Counted from the stretch's first letter, positions 18,277-28,781 are shown. The stretch is DNA of 64,000 nt from Allopusillimonas soli (GCF_004153445.1 NZ_SDQC01000003.1:434001-498000), one strand, 5' to 3'. A program made the numbers and translations. The notes: generated from the letters alone by a model not told the origin.

Positions 18277-19154
18277 TGAACGCCGCACGAATTCCGTCCG
18301 CCAATCCCATGGGCTATGCGCCCGACGAACTCGACCGCCAGTACAATGCGCGCGCCACTGTGCCCGACTGCATGCCCTTTCTTCAGGAGTACGCCGACTA
18401 CAGCGCCCAGGCCCGCGAGGAAATACCAGGTGTGCTCGATATCCAGTATGGCGATCACGCAGATGAGACCCTGGATATTTTCCCGGCGCTTCGCGCGGGC
18501 GCGCCCGTATATGTCTTCATACACGGTGGATACTGGCGTGCGCTGTCCAAGGACGACTCCAGTTTCATGGCACCGGCGTTCGTGCAGGCCGGCGCCACCG
18601 TGGTGGCGGTCAACTATTCCCTGGCGCCGGCCGCAGCGCTAACCCACATCGTGGATCAGGGCAGGCGCGCGCTCGCCTGGATATGGAAACATATTCCTGC
18701 TTACAACGGCGATTCCGAGCGCATACATGTCAGCGGCAGTTCCGCGGGCGGCCACCTCGCGGGCATGCTGCTGGCCGGCGGCTGGCATGACGCTTACGGT
18801 GTGCCGGACAGCATCGTGCACAGCGCCAGCCCGCTTAGCGGGCTGTTCGATTTGCGCCCGCTGGTTCATACACATGTCAATGCTTGGGCCGAACTCGACG
18901 AAGCGAAGGCCATACAGCTCAGCCCGCTGTTCCACTTACCGAGTCGCGGCTGTCCGCTGCTCTTAGGCTGGGGCGAGCATGAAACCTGCGAATTCAAACG
19001 CCAGAGCCAGGCTTATGCCCAGGGATGGCAAGAGCTGGGCTATCCGGCCACGCAGATGGAAGTACCCGGCACCAACCACTTCAATATCCTGATGCAGCTG
19101 CGCCAGCCACACTCGGCGCTCAGCCGCGGCATACTGGGGCTCATGGGCCTGTAG
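18276..19154 (+). CDS. Alpha/beta hydrolase, arylformamidase-like
   Basis: The 292-residue protein has the oxyanion-hole motif HGGYWRALSKDDSSF near residue 80, the nucleophile elbow GSSAGGHLAGM near 150 and a late catalytic His in GTNHFN, together the pattern of the hormone-sensitive-lipase and kynurenine formamidase-like branch of alpha/beta hydrolases. Its natural substrate could be N-formylkynurenine or another small ester or amide. Location between the EEP gene and clsB gives no pathway hint. It overlaps the preceding stop codon by one base. Confidence 0.78.
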   Translation: MNAARIPSANPMGYAPDELDRQYNARATVPDCMPFLQEYADYSAQAREEIPGVLDIQYGDHADETLDIFPALRAGAPVYVFIHGGYWRALSKDDSSFMAPAFVQAGATVVAVNYSLAPAAALTHIVDQGRRALAWIWKHIPAYNGDSERIHVSGSSAGGHLAGMLLAGGWHDAYGVPDSIVHSASPLSGLFDLRPLVHTHVNAWAELDEAKAIQLSPLFHLPSRGCPLLLGWGEHETCEFKRQSQAYAQGWQELGYPATQMEVPGTNHFNILMQLRQPHSALSRGILGLMGL

Positions 19155-19171
19155 AGGCAAAGACATCATCC

Positions 19172-20401
19172 ATGGCGCCCCGGCATACACACATCGATTG
19201 GACGCAAGGCAATCGCATCGATCTGCTGCACAACGGGGGCGAGTTTTTCCCCGCCCTGTGCGAGGCCATAGATCAGGCGCGCAGCCTGGTCCATCTGGAA
19301 ACCTATATATTTGCGGACGACAACACGGCCAAGCGCGTGCTGGACACGCTGGAGTCGGCATGCCGGCGAGGCGTGAAAGTGCGCGTGGTAATCGACGGGT
19401 TCGGTTCCAATGAAACCGTCGATGCCGTGACGCGCCGCCTGTCCGCAATGGGAGCGCAATACCGGGTGTACCGCCCCGAGCCGCGCGGCGTTGCCAATGT
19501 CCGTTTCAATGTGCGCCGCCTGCGCCGGCTGCACCGCAAGACCGCTGTAATGGACAATGCGGTGGCCTTTGTGGGCGGCATCAATATCCTGGACGATTAC
19601 GAGGATGTGCCGAACGACGGCCGGGGAGCGCGGCCGCGCTTCGATTTCGCCGTGCGCATCAAGGGGCCCCTCGTTGATGCCGTGGCCCGTGCACAGCGTG
19701 GCCTGTGGCTGCGCATGGCCTGGCGCCGGCGCGACGACTGGGCCCGCTTCTACGAACGTCTGCGCGACTGGAGCGCCTGGCGCCAGCGGCGTGTCCGGCA
19801 CAAGCAGCCTGTGTTCGATGATGGCGTACGCGCGGCGCTGCTCGTGCGCGATAACCTGCGCCACAGGCAGACGATCGAGAATGTGTATCTGGCCACCCTT
19901 GCTGGGGCACGGGATGAAATTCTGATTGCCAACGCCTATTTCCTTCCGGGACGACGCCTGCGCAAGGCCTTGGCGGAGGCGGCGGAGCGCGGCGTACGGG
20001 TGCGGCTGCTGCTGCAGGGGCATTCGGAATATGCCGTGCAGTATCGGGCATGCCGCTATATGTATGGCCGCATGCTCGAGATGGGCATCGAGATTCATGA
20101 ATACATGGCAAGCTATCTGCATGCCAAGGTGGCGGCCATAGATGGTTGCGCCATGGTGGGCTCTTCCAATCTGGACCCCTTCAGTCTCCTGCTCGCACGG
20201 GAAGCCAATGTCTACGTCCAGGACCACGGGTTTGCCCATGCACTGGCCGCGGTGCTGGAATCGGAGTTGCGGGAAAATGCCCGCCCCGTGACGGCGGAAG
20301 CGCTGCAGCGGCGGCATTGGATCACACGCCAGATCGACGGATTTTCCTATCTGATGCTGCGTCTTGGCGTTGCATTGACAGGCCGGTCGTCGGAATACTG
20401 A
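19172..20401 (+). CDS. clsB: Cardiolipin synthase B (phospholipase D family)
   Basis: The 409-residue protein carries two HKD motifs, LHRKTAVMDNAVAFVGG (near residue 120) and LHAKVAAIDGCAMVGSSNLD (near 320), with GG and Ser-Ser-Asn-Leu-Asp following as in phospholipase D enzymes. It lacks the N-terminal membrane helices of ClsA, and the length fits ClsB, which makes cardiolipin from phosphatidylglycerol. The ATG at 19172 is chosen because the in-frame upstream extension lies within the previous gene. It is 17 bases from the hydrolase gene and probably in its operon. Confidence 0.9.
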   Translation: MAPRHTHIDWTQGNRIDLLHNGGEFFPALCEAIDQARSLVHLETYIFADDNTAKRVLDTLESACRRGVKVRVVIDGFGSNETVDAVTRRLSAMGAQYRVYRPEPRGVANVRFNVRRLRRLHRKTAVMDNAVAFVGGINILDDYEDVPNDGRGARPRFDFAVRIKGPLVDAVARAQRGLWLRMAWRRRDDWARFYERLRDWSAWRQRRVRHKQPVFDDGVRAALLVRDNLRHRQTIENVYLATLAGARDEILIANAYFLPGRRLRKALAEAAERGVRVRLLLQGHSEYAVQYRACRYMYGRMLEMGIEIHEYMASYLHAKVAAIDGCAMVGSSNLDPFSLLLAREANVYVQDHGFAHALAAVLESELRENARPVTAEALQRRHWITRQIDGFSYLMLRLGVALTGRSSEY

Positions 20402-20523
20402 TCCCGCCGCGGGCATGCGTGCTGATTCGTCTCCCAAAGGAATATTCGTTACACTCGGGCAGAATGTGCCGGCCAAGGCGAGAGGGCCCTGGCACAGGCA
20501 CCTGAACCAGTGCGGGAGCAAGC

Positions 20524-21630
<1,107 letters not shown>

Positions 21631-21654
21631 GGGACGTATTGAAGGAGATCCGCC

Positions 21655-22521
21655 ATGCCTGCGATGCATACATTGGATATTGTCAGCGAGCACCGCTGTT
21701 TTGACGGAATACAACGCTATTACAGCCATGTGTCGCGATCCGTCGGCCTGCCCATGCGCTTTTCGGTGTACCTGCCGCCACAAGCAGAGGAAGGGCCGGT
21801 GCCCGTGCTGTTCTATCTCGCAGGGCTGACCTGCACCGAAGAGACGTTCATGATCAAGGCGGGCGCCCAGCGTTTCGCGGCCCAGCATGGGCTGATGCTG
21901 GTAGCGCCAGACACGAGCCCGCGCGGCGCGGGAATACCCGGCGAGGACGACGACTGGGATCTTGGCACTGGCGCCGGCTTTTATCTCGACGCCACCCAGG
22001 CGCCGTGGAGCGGCCATTACCGGATGGACAGCTATATCAGCGACGAACTGTTCGGCATAGTCACCAGTCAGTTGCCGGGCAACGCCGATCGAGCGGGTAT
22101 TTTTGGACACTCCATGGGCGGACATGGCGCGCTGGTTCTTGCGCAGAAGTACCGCGGCCGCTTTCAGTCTGTGTCCGCGTTCGCGCCAATTGCCGCGCCA
22201 ACACGCTGCCCTTGGGGCGAAAAAGCCTTCGGCGCCTACCTGGGTCCGGACAGGCAAACCTGGGCGCAATACGACGCCTCACTGCTGATGGAGCAGTCGC
22301 AATGCCCCTTCCCGCAAGGCATTCTGATCGACCAAGGCCTGGCAGACGGCTTCCTGGCGGAGCAGCTGCATCCGCAAGCGTTCGAAGCGGCCTGTGCCCA
22401 GGCTCAGCAGCCATTGATTCTGCGCCGCCATGATGGATATGACCATGGCTATTATTTCATTGCCACCTTCATGGAGGATCACATGGCCTTCCATGCCGAG
22501 CGACTGGCACGCAGCGCCTGA
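21655..22521 (+). CDS. fghA: S-formylglutathione hydrolase
   Basis: FghA hydrolyses S-formylglutathione to formate and glutathione, completing formaldehyde oxidation begun by the upstream dehydrogenase. The 288-residue esterase-D-type alpha/beta hydrolase has the nucleophile elbow GHSMGGHGAL near residue 150, the conserved YLAGLTCTEETFM segment near 50 and the catalytic His in DHGYYF near the C-terminus. A strong ribosome site (GAAGGAGATCC) precedes the ATG. Confidence 0.95.
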   Translation: MPAMHTLDIVSEHRCFDGIQRYYSHVSRSVGLPMRFSVYLPPQAEEGPVPVLFYLAGLTCTEETFMIKAGAQRFAAQHGLMLVAPDTSPRGAGIPGEDDDWDLGTGAGFYLDATQAPWSGHYRMDSYISDELFGIVTSQLPGNADRAGIFGHSMGGHGALVLAQKYRGRFQSVSAFAPIAAPTRCPWGEKAFGAYLGPDRQTWAQYDASLLMEQSQCPFPQGILIDQGLADGFLAEQLHPQAFEAACAQAQQPLILRRHDGYDHGYYFIATFMEDHMAFHAERLARSA

Positions 22522-22750
22522 CCGCCTTTCGGCCGCCCGCCTGAGCGCGTAGCCGACTACAAGGTGCACGCCGCCGTCCGCACGCGGCCATTTCCCCGGA
22601 GCACTGACGGTCTCCGCGCGCGCGGTGCTTCGTGACGCGAAAAGCGCCTGACGTGTCGTGCTCACACAGACATGCGCCGGTGCACAAAGCAACAATACAC
22701 CGGCCCACCCCCTTGCTATGCTGGCCTGGAAATCTCCATGGGAGCACAGC

Positions 22751-24250
22751 ATGTCTGCCGTACCACAATCCGAACGTCCCGAACTTTCCGCCATCCGTGA
22801 ACACATGATTATTGGCGGGAAGCCCTGGGCGCACGGGCAGGGCGAGCCGCTGCCGGTTTACGACCCCGCCACGGGCAAAATCATCGCTCACCAGGCCGAG
22901 GCCGGTCCGGCCGAAGTGGACGCCGCTGTCAGGGCGGCCCGACAGGCTTTCGAGGATCCCGCTTGGCGAGACATGCCGCCTGTGGAGCGCGAACGTTTGC
23001 TGCTGAAGCTTGCCGATCTTGTCGAGGCCAACGGCAACGCCCTTGCGCGCCTGGAAACATTGAACAATGGCAAACTGCTGTTCCTGTCCCAGGGATTGGA
23101 AGTGGGCGCCGGCGCACAGTGGCTGCGCTATATGGCCGGATGGGCCACGAAGATTTCAGGCGAGACACTGAATGTATCCATCCCCTTTCCTCCTGGCCTG
23201 AAATACCAGGCCTATACGCGGCCCGAACCCGTGGGTGTAGTGGGCGCCATCGTTCCCTGGAACTTCCCGCTGCTGATGGCCATCTGGAAGATAGCGCCCG
23301 CTGTCGCCACAGGCTGCACCGTGGTGCTCAAGCCGGCGGAGGAAACGCCGTTGACCGCCATACGGCTGGCTGAGCTGGCGCTGGAGGCCGGTTTTCCGCC
23401 CGGCGTCATCAATGTGATCACTGGCCGTGGCGAGGTGACCGGCGCAGCGCTAGTCGCGCATCCCGGTTTGGATAAGATCGCGTTCACAGGATCGACGGAG
23501 GTCGGCAAGCTGATCGGCAAGCAGGCCATGGACGACATGAAACGCGTGTCGCTGGAGCTGGGTGGAAAGTCCCCGGTGGTCATTCTGGACGATTGCCCGA
23601 TCGAGCAGGCCGTGCAGGGCGCCGCTGGCGCCATATTCTTCAACCAGGGACAAGTCTGCACGGCTGGCTCGCGTTTGTTTGTACAGCGCGGCATCTATGA
23701 GGAAGTTGTGTCGGGTCTGGCCGAGCTGGCCGCCGCCATGAAGGTGGGATCGGGGCTGGATCCCGAGACCCAGATCGGCCCAATGGTTTCCGCCAGGCAT
23801 CGCCAGCGCGTGCTGGACTACATCGCCAGCGGCAAGGCGCAAGGCGCGCGGGTTCTGGCCGGCGGTACCGGCGGAACAGGCAATGGTTATTTCGTGCTGC
23901 CCACTGTGTTTGCCGATGCGCCGCCCGATGCACGCATCTGCCGCGAGGAAATCTTTGGTCCTGTGGTGGTCGCCGCCGCCTTCGATACGCTCGACGATGC
24001 CGTGGCTCACGCCAACGATACACGCTTCGGCCTCGGCGCAAGCATCTGGAGCAACGATCTGACGCGCGTGCATCAGCTGATACCGCGCATACAGGCGGGC
24101 ACGGTCTGGGTGAACACCCACAATATGCTGGATCCTCACATGCCATTTGGTGGATACAAGGAATCCGGCATAGGGCGCGAACACGGACGCGCCGCCATCG
24201 ACATGTATCTGGAAAAGAAATCCGTCTGCATGGCCTACCCAGCCGGTTGA
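22751..24250 (+). CDS. Aldehyde dehydrogenase, phenylacetaldehyde dehydrogenase-like
   Basis: The ATG at 22751, preceded by GGAGCACAGC, gives 499 residues, the size of FeaB/PadA-type phenylacetaldehyde dehydrogenases. The NAD(P)-dependent ALDH signature is complete: VVPWNFPLLM variant VPWNFP, the catalytic Glu in LELGGKSPVVILDD and the catalytic Cys in NQGQVCTAGSR, with the C-terminal PFGGYKESGIGREHG. It lies 66 bases before the aau genes on the same strand and is the natural next enzyme: aromatic amine dehydrogenase releases arylacetaldehydes (phenylacetaldehyde, 4-hydroxyphenylacetaldehyde, indole-3-acetaldehyde), which it would oxidise to the arylacetates. Substrate preference is inferred from context. 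Confidence 0.88.
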   Translation: MSAVPQSERPELSAIREHMIIGGKPWAHGQGEPLPVYDPATGKIIAHQAEAGPAEVDAAVRAARQAFEDPAWRDMPPVERERLLLKLADLVEANGNALARLETLNNGKLLFLSQGLEVGAGAQWLRYMAGWATKISGETLNVSIPFPPGLKYQAYTRPEPVGVVGAIVPWNFPLLMAIWKIAPAVATGCTVVLKPAEETPLTAIRLAELALEAGFPPGVINVITGRGEVTGAALVAHPGLDKIAFTGSTEVGKLIGKQAMDDMKRVSLELGGKSPVVILDDCPIEQAVQGAAGAIFFNQGQVCTAGSRLFVQRGIYEEVVSGLAELAAAMKVGSGLDPETQIGPMVSARHRQRVLDYIASGKAQGARVLAGGTGGTGNGYFVLPTVFADAPPDARICREEIFGPVVVAAAFDTLDDAVAHANDTRFGLGASIWSNDLTRVHQLIPRIQAGTVWVNTHNMLDPHMPFGGYKESGIGREHGRAAIDMYLEKKSVCMAYPAG

Positions 24251-24316
24251 GCCGGCCCGGCATGCCATGTTCAGGACCGCCGGGCGACACAGAAAACAAA
24301 AAAGGAGACTATCACC

Positions 24317-25192
24317 ATGACACGACTGAAACGCCTGCGCGGGCTTGCCTTGGCCGCTGCATGCCTGGGTATGGCATCGGCGGCGCATGCCGGCGACCCG
24401 AGCGCGCGCGACTGGATTCCCGCCCCGCCAGGCACCAATGTCATCGCCTCTTATCTGGCGGCACTGGGCAGCCATGGCTTCTATGACCGGGGACATCGCG
24501 TGGAAGGCGGTCCCGAGATCGATGTGCAGGCGCTGGTATTGCGGCCCATGGCCTTTCGCAAGTTGGGCAACTTCACCGTGCAATACGAGCTGATCGCGCC
24601 CGCCTACCGCACCCGGGCCAAGGTGCCCGGCAGCCCATCCGAAAGCATGACGGGCCTGGGCGATGTCCAGGCAGGCATGGCGATATGGCTGTACAACAAC
24701 GAAGAGACCCGCACATGGTTTGCCTGGGAGCCGTTCATCACCTTTCCCACCGGGCACTATCATGGCTCGCGCGCCGATGTGTCCGCCGGCAAGAATCGCT
24801 GGACCACGGTGCAGGACCTGGCCTTCGTGAAGGGTGTGGGCGAATCCACTTTTCTGGAAGCCGTGGCCGAATTCGAGTTCTACGGCGACAACGACAACTA
24901 TTACGGCCAGACGCTGGAGAAGGACCCCTCCACGCGCCTGATGTTCCTGGCATCCACGAACATCAATCCCAGCACCTATGTGGGACTGCGCTATCGCTAC
25001 GAAACCGGGGGCCGTGAGAAGATCAACGGCAATACGGTGGTATCGAGCCAAAACAGCCACCAGTTGGCCGCCGAGATCACTTACCAGATCAACAATGCCA
25101 ACCAGATACAGCTGCAGTACATCCATGATCTGGACGTGCGGAATGGGCCCAAGATGCGCGGCGTGCAGTTGCGCTATGCCTATATGTTCTGA
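24317..25192 (+). CDS. Outer-membrane beta-barrel-like protein of aromatic amine cluster (aau orf-1 position)
   Basis: The 291-residue protein has a Sec signal peptide (LALAAACLGMASAAHAGD, cleavage after AHA) and then alternating amphipathic strands ending in an aromatic residue (LRYAYMF), typical of an outer-membrane barrel; it resembles the putative 'phenol MetA degradation' porin-like family. It occupies the position of orf-1 immediately upstream of aauB in the Alcaligenes faecalis aau cluster, whose role was not determined. A reasonable guess is uptake of amines across the outer membrane. AAAGGAGACT precedes the ATG. Confidence 0.7.
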   Translation: MTRLKRLRGLALAAACLGMASAAHAGDPSARDWIPAPPGTNVIASYLAALGSHGFYDRGHRVEGGPEIDVQALVLRPMAFRKLGNFTVQYELIAPAYRTRAKVPGSPSESMTGLGDVQAGMAIWLYNNEETRTWFAWEPFITFPTGHYHGSRADVSAGKNRWTTVQDLAFVKGVGESTFLEAVAEFEFYGDNDNYYGQTLEKDPSTRLMFLASTNINPSTYVGLRYRYETGGREKINGNTVVSSQNSHQLAAEITYQINNANQIQLQYIHDLDVRNGPKMRGVQLRYAYMF

Positions 25193-25222
25193 CGACGGAT
25201 ACCAGCGAGGAGATACCCACTC

Positions 25223-26443
25223 ATGACAATTCCCCACATGAAAAGCCATTGTGCGGCCGGCGTGCTGGCGGCCGCACTGCTGGCCTGCACCATGCCCGCC
25301 TCGGCGCAAGAGCCCAAGACGCCTCAAGTGCAAGAGATACAGGCGCCCATGGAAAAACTGACCGGCGGGCACAGCCTGCCGGAGGATGCCACGCACCGCG
25401 TATATGTCATGGACTCCGTGTTCCAGCACCTGACCGACAGTCGGGTCAATATCTACGACGGCGATTCGGGCAAGTTCCTGGGCATGGTGCCCACCATTTA
25501 CAACGGACAGATGGTGGTATCGCACGATGGCAAGCATATCTACATCATGACCACCTACTTCGATCGGGTTACGCGCGGCAAGCGCACCGATGTGGTCGAG
25601 ATATGGGACGCAAAGAAATTGACTTTCCAGAAGGAAATCGAAATCCCGCCCAAACGCGCCCAGGCGCTTAACTACCGGGGCATATTCCGCCTGACCACGG
25701 ATGGCCGGTTCATCGTGCTGCAGAACGCCACCCCCGCCACGTCGATCTCGGTCGTCGATCTGGAGAAAAAGGCGTTTGCGGGTGAGATTACCTCCACGGC
25801 AGGCTGCTGGAGCGTCATTCCGCTGCCCGATCGCCCGCATAGTTTCATGACGATTTGCGGCGACGGCAGTCTGCTCGCCATTGATCTGGACGACCAAGGC
25901 AAGGTGGCGCACCAGCAGCGCAGCAAGGCCATGTTTCCGGTGCAGGACGATCCTATTTTTATTGCGCCGGGCCTGATGCGCGACAAGGCCTATTTTGTAT
26001 CCTTCAACGGCAACGTCTACACGGCCGACTTCAGTGGCAAGGAAATGCAGTTCGAGCCGGTGTGGTCGCTGCTGGATGACAAGGACAAGGCCGATGGCTG
26101 GGTGCCAGGCGGCTACAACCTCATCGACGTGGATCGCGCGTCGCAGCGGCTCTATGTATTCATGCACCCTCATGGCAAGGAAGGTTCCCACAAGAATCCG
26201 GCGGCCGAGATATGGGTCTATGATCTGAAGACGAAAAAGCGCGTTGCACGCGTGCCTGGACGCGATGCACTGTCGATGTCGGTAGCGCAGGGCCCCGATC
26301 ACCGCCTGCTGACCATAGACGGGGGCAACGTGAATATCTACGACATCAGCGCACCCGAGCCGAAATATCTGCGCACCATAGAAGGCGCGGGCGAGGCGGC
26401 GCTGCAGGTGGAACCCCAGCCATTCCAGGGAGATCGGTCATGA
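25223..26443 (+). CDS. aauB: Aromatic amine dehydrogenase large (alpha) subunit
   Basis: Aromatic amine dehydrogenase is a periplasmic alpha2-beta2 quinoprotein that deaminates phenylethylamine, tyramine, dopamine or tryptamine and passes electrons to azurin or cytochrome c. This 406-residue large subunit has a Sec signal peptide ([16 protein letters not shown]) and then repeated WD-like blades ([52 protein letters not shown]) of the seven-bladed propeller seen in MADH and AADH heavy chains. It is followed without gap by aauE. AADH rather than methylamine dehydrogenase is concluded from the small subunit and the cluster order. Confidence 0.9.
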   Translation: MTIPHMKSHCAAGVLAAALLACTMPASAQEPKTPQVQEIQAPMEKLTGGHSLPEDATHRVYVMDSVFQHLTDSRVNIYDGDSGKFLGMVPTIYNGQMVVSHDGKHIYIMTTYFDRVTRGKRTDVVEIWDAKKLTFQKEIEIPPKRAQALNYRGIFRLTTDGRFIVLQNATPATSISVVDLEKKAFAGEITSTAGCWSVIPLPDRPHSFMTICGDGSLLAIDLDDQGKVAHQQRSKAMFPVQDDPIFIAPGLMRDKAYFVSFNGNVYTADFSGKEMQFEPVWSLLDDKDKADGWVPGGYNLIDVDRASQRLYVFMHPHGKEGSHKNPAAEIWVYDLKTKKRVARVPGRDALSMSVAQGPDHRLLTIDGGNVNIYDISAPEPKYLRTIEGAGEAALQVEPQPFQGDRS

Positions 26444-26976
26444 TGGATCCCATTCTCGTCTATGTTTCGGCGGCCGCGCTCTCGGGCATCATGCTGATCG
26501 GCGCAGTGGAAAAGCTGCTGCACTATGCCGACTTCGAAGCCGCCGCCGCGGGCCATGCCCTGCTTCCGCAGGCGCTGCTGCGTCCATTTGCAACCGCCTT
26601 CGTGTCAGCGGAGCTGGCCGGCGGCGCCATGCTGCTGGTGCCTGCCACGCGTACGGCAGGCGCCGGATTGACGCTCGCTCTCGTGCTGCTGGCCACGCTC
26701 GCCGTCATCATCAACCTGATGCGTGGCCGTAGCGGAATCGACTGCGGCTGTGGCGGATTCTCGCGCCGCGAGGGCGGCCTGTCGTGGTGGCTGGTGGCGC
26801 GCAATGCCACGCTGCTGGCTCTGGCGCTGCCGGCGCTCCTGGCAGCCCGCATGGCGCCGCGCGCACTGGGCTGGATGGACGTCCTGACTTTTTTCGGCGC
26901 CACGCTGGCAGCCCTTGGGCTTTATTTCTGCATGAACCAACTGATCGCGTCGCACAAGCGGCTTGAAGAAGCATAA
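26440..26976 (+). CDS. aauE: Amine dehydrogenase assembly membrane protein
   Basis: AauE/MauE is an inner-membrane protein needed with AauD/MauD for export-side folding of the cysteine-rich small subunit. This 178-residue protein has four to five membrane segments and a conserved paired-cysteine motif, DCGCGGF, near residue 100, likely a redox-active pair. The start ATG overlaps the aauB stop codon (ATGA). The family relates to DoxX/MauE membrane proteins that supply or receive disulfide reducing equivalents. Confidence 0.88.
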   Translation: MMDPILVYVSAAALSGIMLIGAVEKLLHYADFEAAAAGHALLPQALLRPFATAFVSAELAGGAMLLVPATRTAGAGLTLALVLLATLAVIINLMRGRSGIDCGCGGFSRREGGLSWWLVARNATLLALALPALLAARMAPRALGWMDVLTFFGATLAALGLYFCMNQLIASHKRLEEA

Positions 26977-26985
26977 GGAGACACC

Positions 26986-27624
26986 ATGAATGCCTTGATG
27001 ATATCCAACATAGTCCTGTGGGTAGTCGTACTGTGCCTGGTGCTTGCCGTGCTGGCGCTCACGCGCCAGATCGGTGTCCTGTATGAGCGGGTGGCGCCCA
27101 TGGGCGCCCTGACCATGGATCGCGGGCCGGCTGTGGGCGACGCCGCCCCGGCCATGGAGCTCAATGACCTGCTGGGCCGGCCTCAGCGCATAGGCCATTC
27201 AGGCCCACGCAGCCAGCTGCTCTTTTTCCTGTCACCCACCTGCCCGGTGTGCAAGAAGCTGCTGCCCATTCTGAAATCCATCGCCGCCAGGGAAGGAAAG
27301 TGGCTGGAGATCGTCCTTGCCAGCGACGGCGAGATGCCCGAGCATCTGGCCTTCTACCGGCAAGCCGGCCTTACCCAGTTTCCATACGTGCTGTCCACCA
27401 GCCTGGGCATGGGCTTCCAGATCAGCAAGCTGCCCTATGCGGTACTTGTCGATGAACAGGGCATTGTGCGCGCAAAAGGGCTGGTGAACTCGCGCGAACA
27501 GCTCGAAAGCCTGTTTACGGCAAAAGAACTCGGCGTTGCTTCGGCGCAGGAATATCTCGCCGGCAATTCCATCCAGGAACTCAAGGTTACTCGCAAGGAG
27601 AATGCCAATGCGCTGGCTGGATAA
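26986..27624 (+). CDS. aauD: Amine dehydrogenase accessory thioredoxin-like protein
   Basis: The 212-residue protein has an N-terminal membrane anchor (MISNIVLWVVVLCLVLAVLAL) and a periplasmic thioredoxin/TlpA-like domain with the active site FLSPTCPVCKKLLPIL near residue 80. MauD is required for stability of the small subunit, which contains six disulfides, presumably acting as a disulfide isomerase or reductase. The gene overlaps aauA by 17 bases, so the chaperone and its client are translationally coupled. Confidence 0.9.
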   Translation: MNALMISNIVLWVVVLCLVLAVLALTRQIGVLYERVAPMGALTMDRGPAVGDAAPAMELNDLLGRPQRIGHSGPRSQLLFFLSPTCPVCKKLLPILKSIAAREGKWLEIVLASDGEMPEHLAFYRQAGLTQFPYVLSTSLGMGFQISKLPYAVLVDEQGIVRAKGLVNSREQLESLFTAKELGVASAQEYLAGNSIQELKVTRKENANALAG

Positions 27625-28138
27625 ATTGGGTGAAAACATGGCGCGCCAGGTCGCGCACAGATCGTCCCGCCGCAGTGTGCTAAATCGGGTCGGCAAGGTG
27701 CTGGTGGGGTCGGCTTTTCTGATGCCCGTGCTGCCCGTGGCGCGCGCCGCAGCCGGAAAGAAAACAGGAGACAGTCTCCTTGACGGAGCAACCGAGGAGG
27801 AACTGACGTCCTGCGACTACTGGCGCTATTGTGCAGTGGATGGCTTCCTATGCTCATGCTGCGGCGGCACGCCCACCACCTGCCCGCCCGGCACCACACC
27901 ATCACCCATTTCCTGGGTCGGCACCTGCCACAACCCTAATGATGGCAAGGATTACCTGGTGAGCTATCACGATTGCTGCGGCAAGACGGCGTGCAATCGA
28001 TGCCTATGCTCGTCGCAGGTTCGAGAAAGGCCCGGCTACGAGTTCTTTCTGCACAACGATGTCAATTGGTGCATGGCAAATGAGAATACGACCTTCCACT
28101 GCACAACATCTATTGTCGTGGGCCTCGCCAAGAACTGA
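27608..28138 (+). CDS. aauA: Aromatic amine dehydrogenase small (beta) subunit, TTQ-bearing
   Basis: The catalytic subunit carries tryptophan tryptophylquinone made from two of its own tryptophans. The 176-residue precursor has a twin-arginine leader (SRRSVLNRVGKVLVGSAFLM). By alignment with MADH from memory, TTQ forms from Trp103 (SPISWVGTC) and Trp154 (NDVNWCMANE); Asp122 in YHDCCGKTAC is the catalytic base and Asp78 (CAVDGFLCSCC) is needed for crosslinking. Many cysteines for the disulfides are present. The stretches ERPGYEFFLHNDVNWCMANE and CAVDGFLCSCCGG match A. faecalis AADH as I remember it and differ from methylamine dehydrogenase, so this is AADH. The start at 27608 lies within aauD and keeps the Tat leader intact. 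Confidence 0.95.
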   Translation: MRWLDKLGENMARQVAHRSSRRSVLNRVGKVLVGSAFLMPVLPVARAAAGKKTGDSLLDGATEEELTSCDYWRYCAVDGFLCSCCGGTPTTCPPGTTPSPISWVGTCHNPNDGKDYLVSYHDCCGKTACNRCLCSSQVRERPGYEFFLHNDVNWCMANENTTFHCTTSIVVGLAKN

Positions 28139-28631
28139 GCTGCGCCAACCCCGGCGGGCACTGGCCGCCATGGCGCTATGCGCCATGGTCCTTGCTTGCG
28201 CCCCGACGGCCAATGCAGGCACAGATGGCATGGTGCACAGCACTGCAGCCTATAAGGATTACATGCTGCAGTGCGCGGGCTGCCATCGTTACGACGGAAC
28301 AGGCGTTGCGCGCAATGGCGTGCCCAGTTTCAGGAACTCCATAGGACTGTTGGCCGCCCTTCCGCAAGGTCGCGACTACATGATACGGGTGCCTGGTGCG
28401 GCCCAATCGCAGCTCAGCAATGCAGAATTGGCCAATGTGCTCAATTGGGCCGTTATGCAATTCAGCCCTGGTCAGGCCGGCCTCGGCTTCCGGCTGTTCA
28501 CCGCCACGGAAGTGGGCGCCTCCCGGCAACAGCGTTTCGATGATGTGGCCCGTGTGCGGCGCGCGCTTGCCGCGAGGATCGCGGAAAGCGGGCACCACCT
28601 GGCTCCCTACACCTTTGGAAAAAACGAATGA
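28080..28631 (+). CDS. Periplasmic monohaem cytochrome c of the aau cluster (orf-2 position)
   Basis: The protein has one haem-binding motif, CAGCH, after a signal sequence (ALCAMVLACAPTANA) and a downstream Met-containing region with MQFSPGQAGLGF that could supply the axial methionine. It occupies the position of orf-2 of the A. faecalis aau cluster, described as a small monohaem cytochrome, and is a candidate electron acceptor of the dehydrogenase. The start is uncertain: ATG 28080 (183 residues, overlapping aauA by 59 bases), TTG 28113 and ATG 28170 all precede the signal peptide core, and no ribosome site decides. With one haem and this size it is not MauG. Confidence 0.82.
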   Translation: MRIRPSTAQHLLSWASPRTELRQPRRALAAMALCAMVLACAPTANAGTDGMVHSTAAYKDYMLQCAGCHRYDGTGVARNGVPSFRNSIGLLAALPQGRDYMIRVPGAAQSQLSNAELANVLNWAVMQFSPGQAGLGFRLFTATEVGASRQQRFDDVARVRRALAARIAESGHHLAPYTFGKNE

Positions 28632-28781
28632 TGCCAACCTCGGCTCGGCCCACACACCGCATGCACTAAAGGTTTCTACGCATAGATGCGCCGCACTGAT
28701 TTAGGTATAAAGAATACATTCATGCTTGGGCGCCAAGCGGTTGCGGCGCGCCCGGCCCGTTTTTTGCAAGGTGAACCATGT

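Noticed and set aside
22504-22518. Sigma-54-like promoter (TGGCAC followed by GC) upstream of the aldehyde dehydrogenase
   Set aside because: The second element reads GCCT rather than TTGC, and the sequence lies in the coding end of fghA.
23450-26302. 950-residue open frame on the minus strand opposite the aldehyde dehydrogenase and aau genes
   Set aside because: It spans the antisense of three well-supported genes, has no recognisable domain and runs through intergenic gaps. Long antisense frames are expected in GC-rich DNA when the codon third positions of the real genes avoid certain bases.
28080-28631. Possible MauG-like maturation enzyme in the aau cluster
   Set aside because: The protein has a single CxxCH motif and about 180 residues, whereas MauG has two haems and about 370 residues; it is a monohaem electron carrier.
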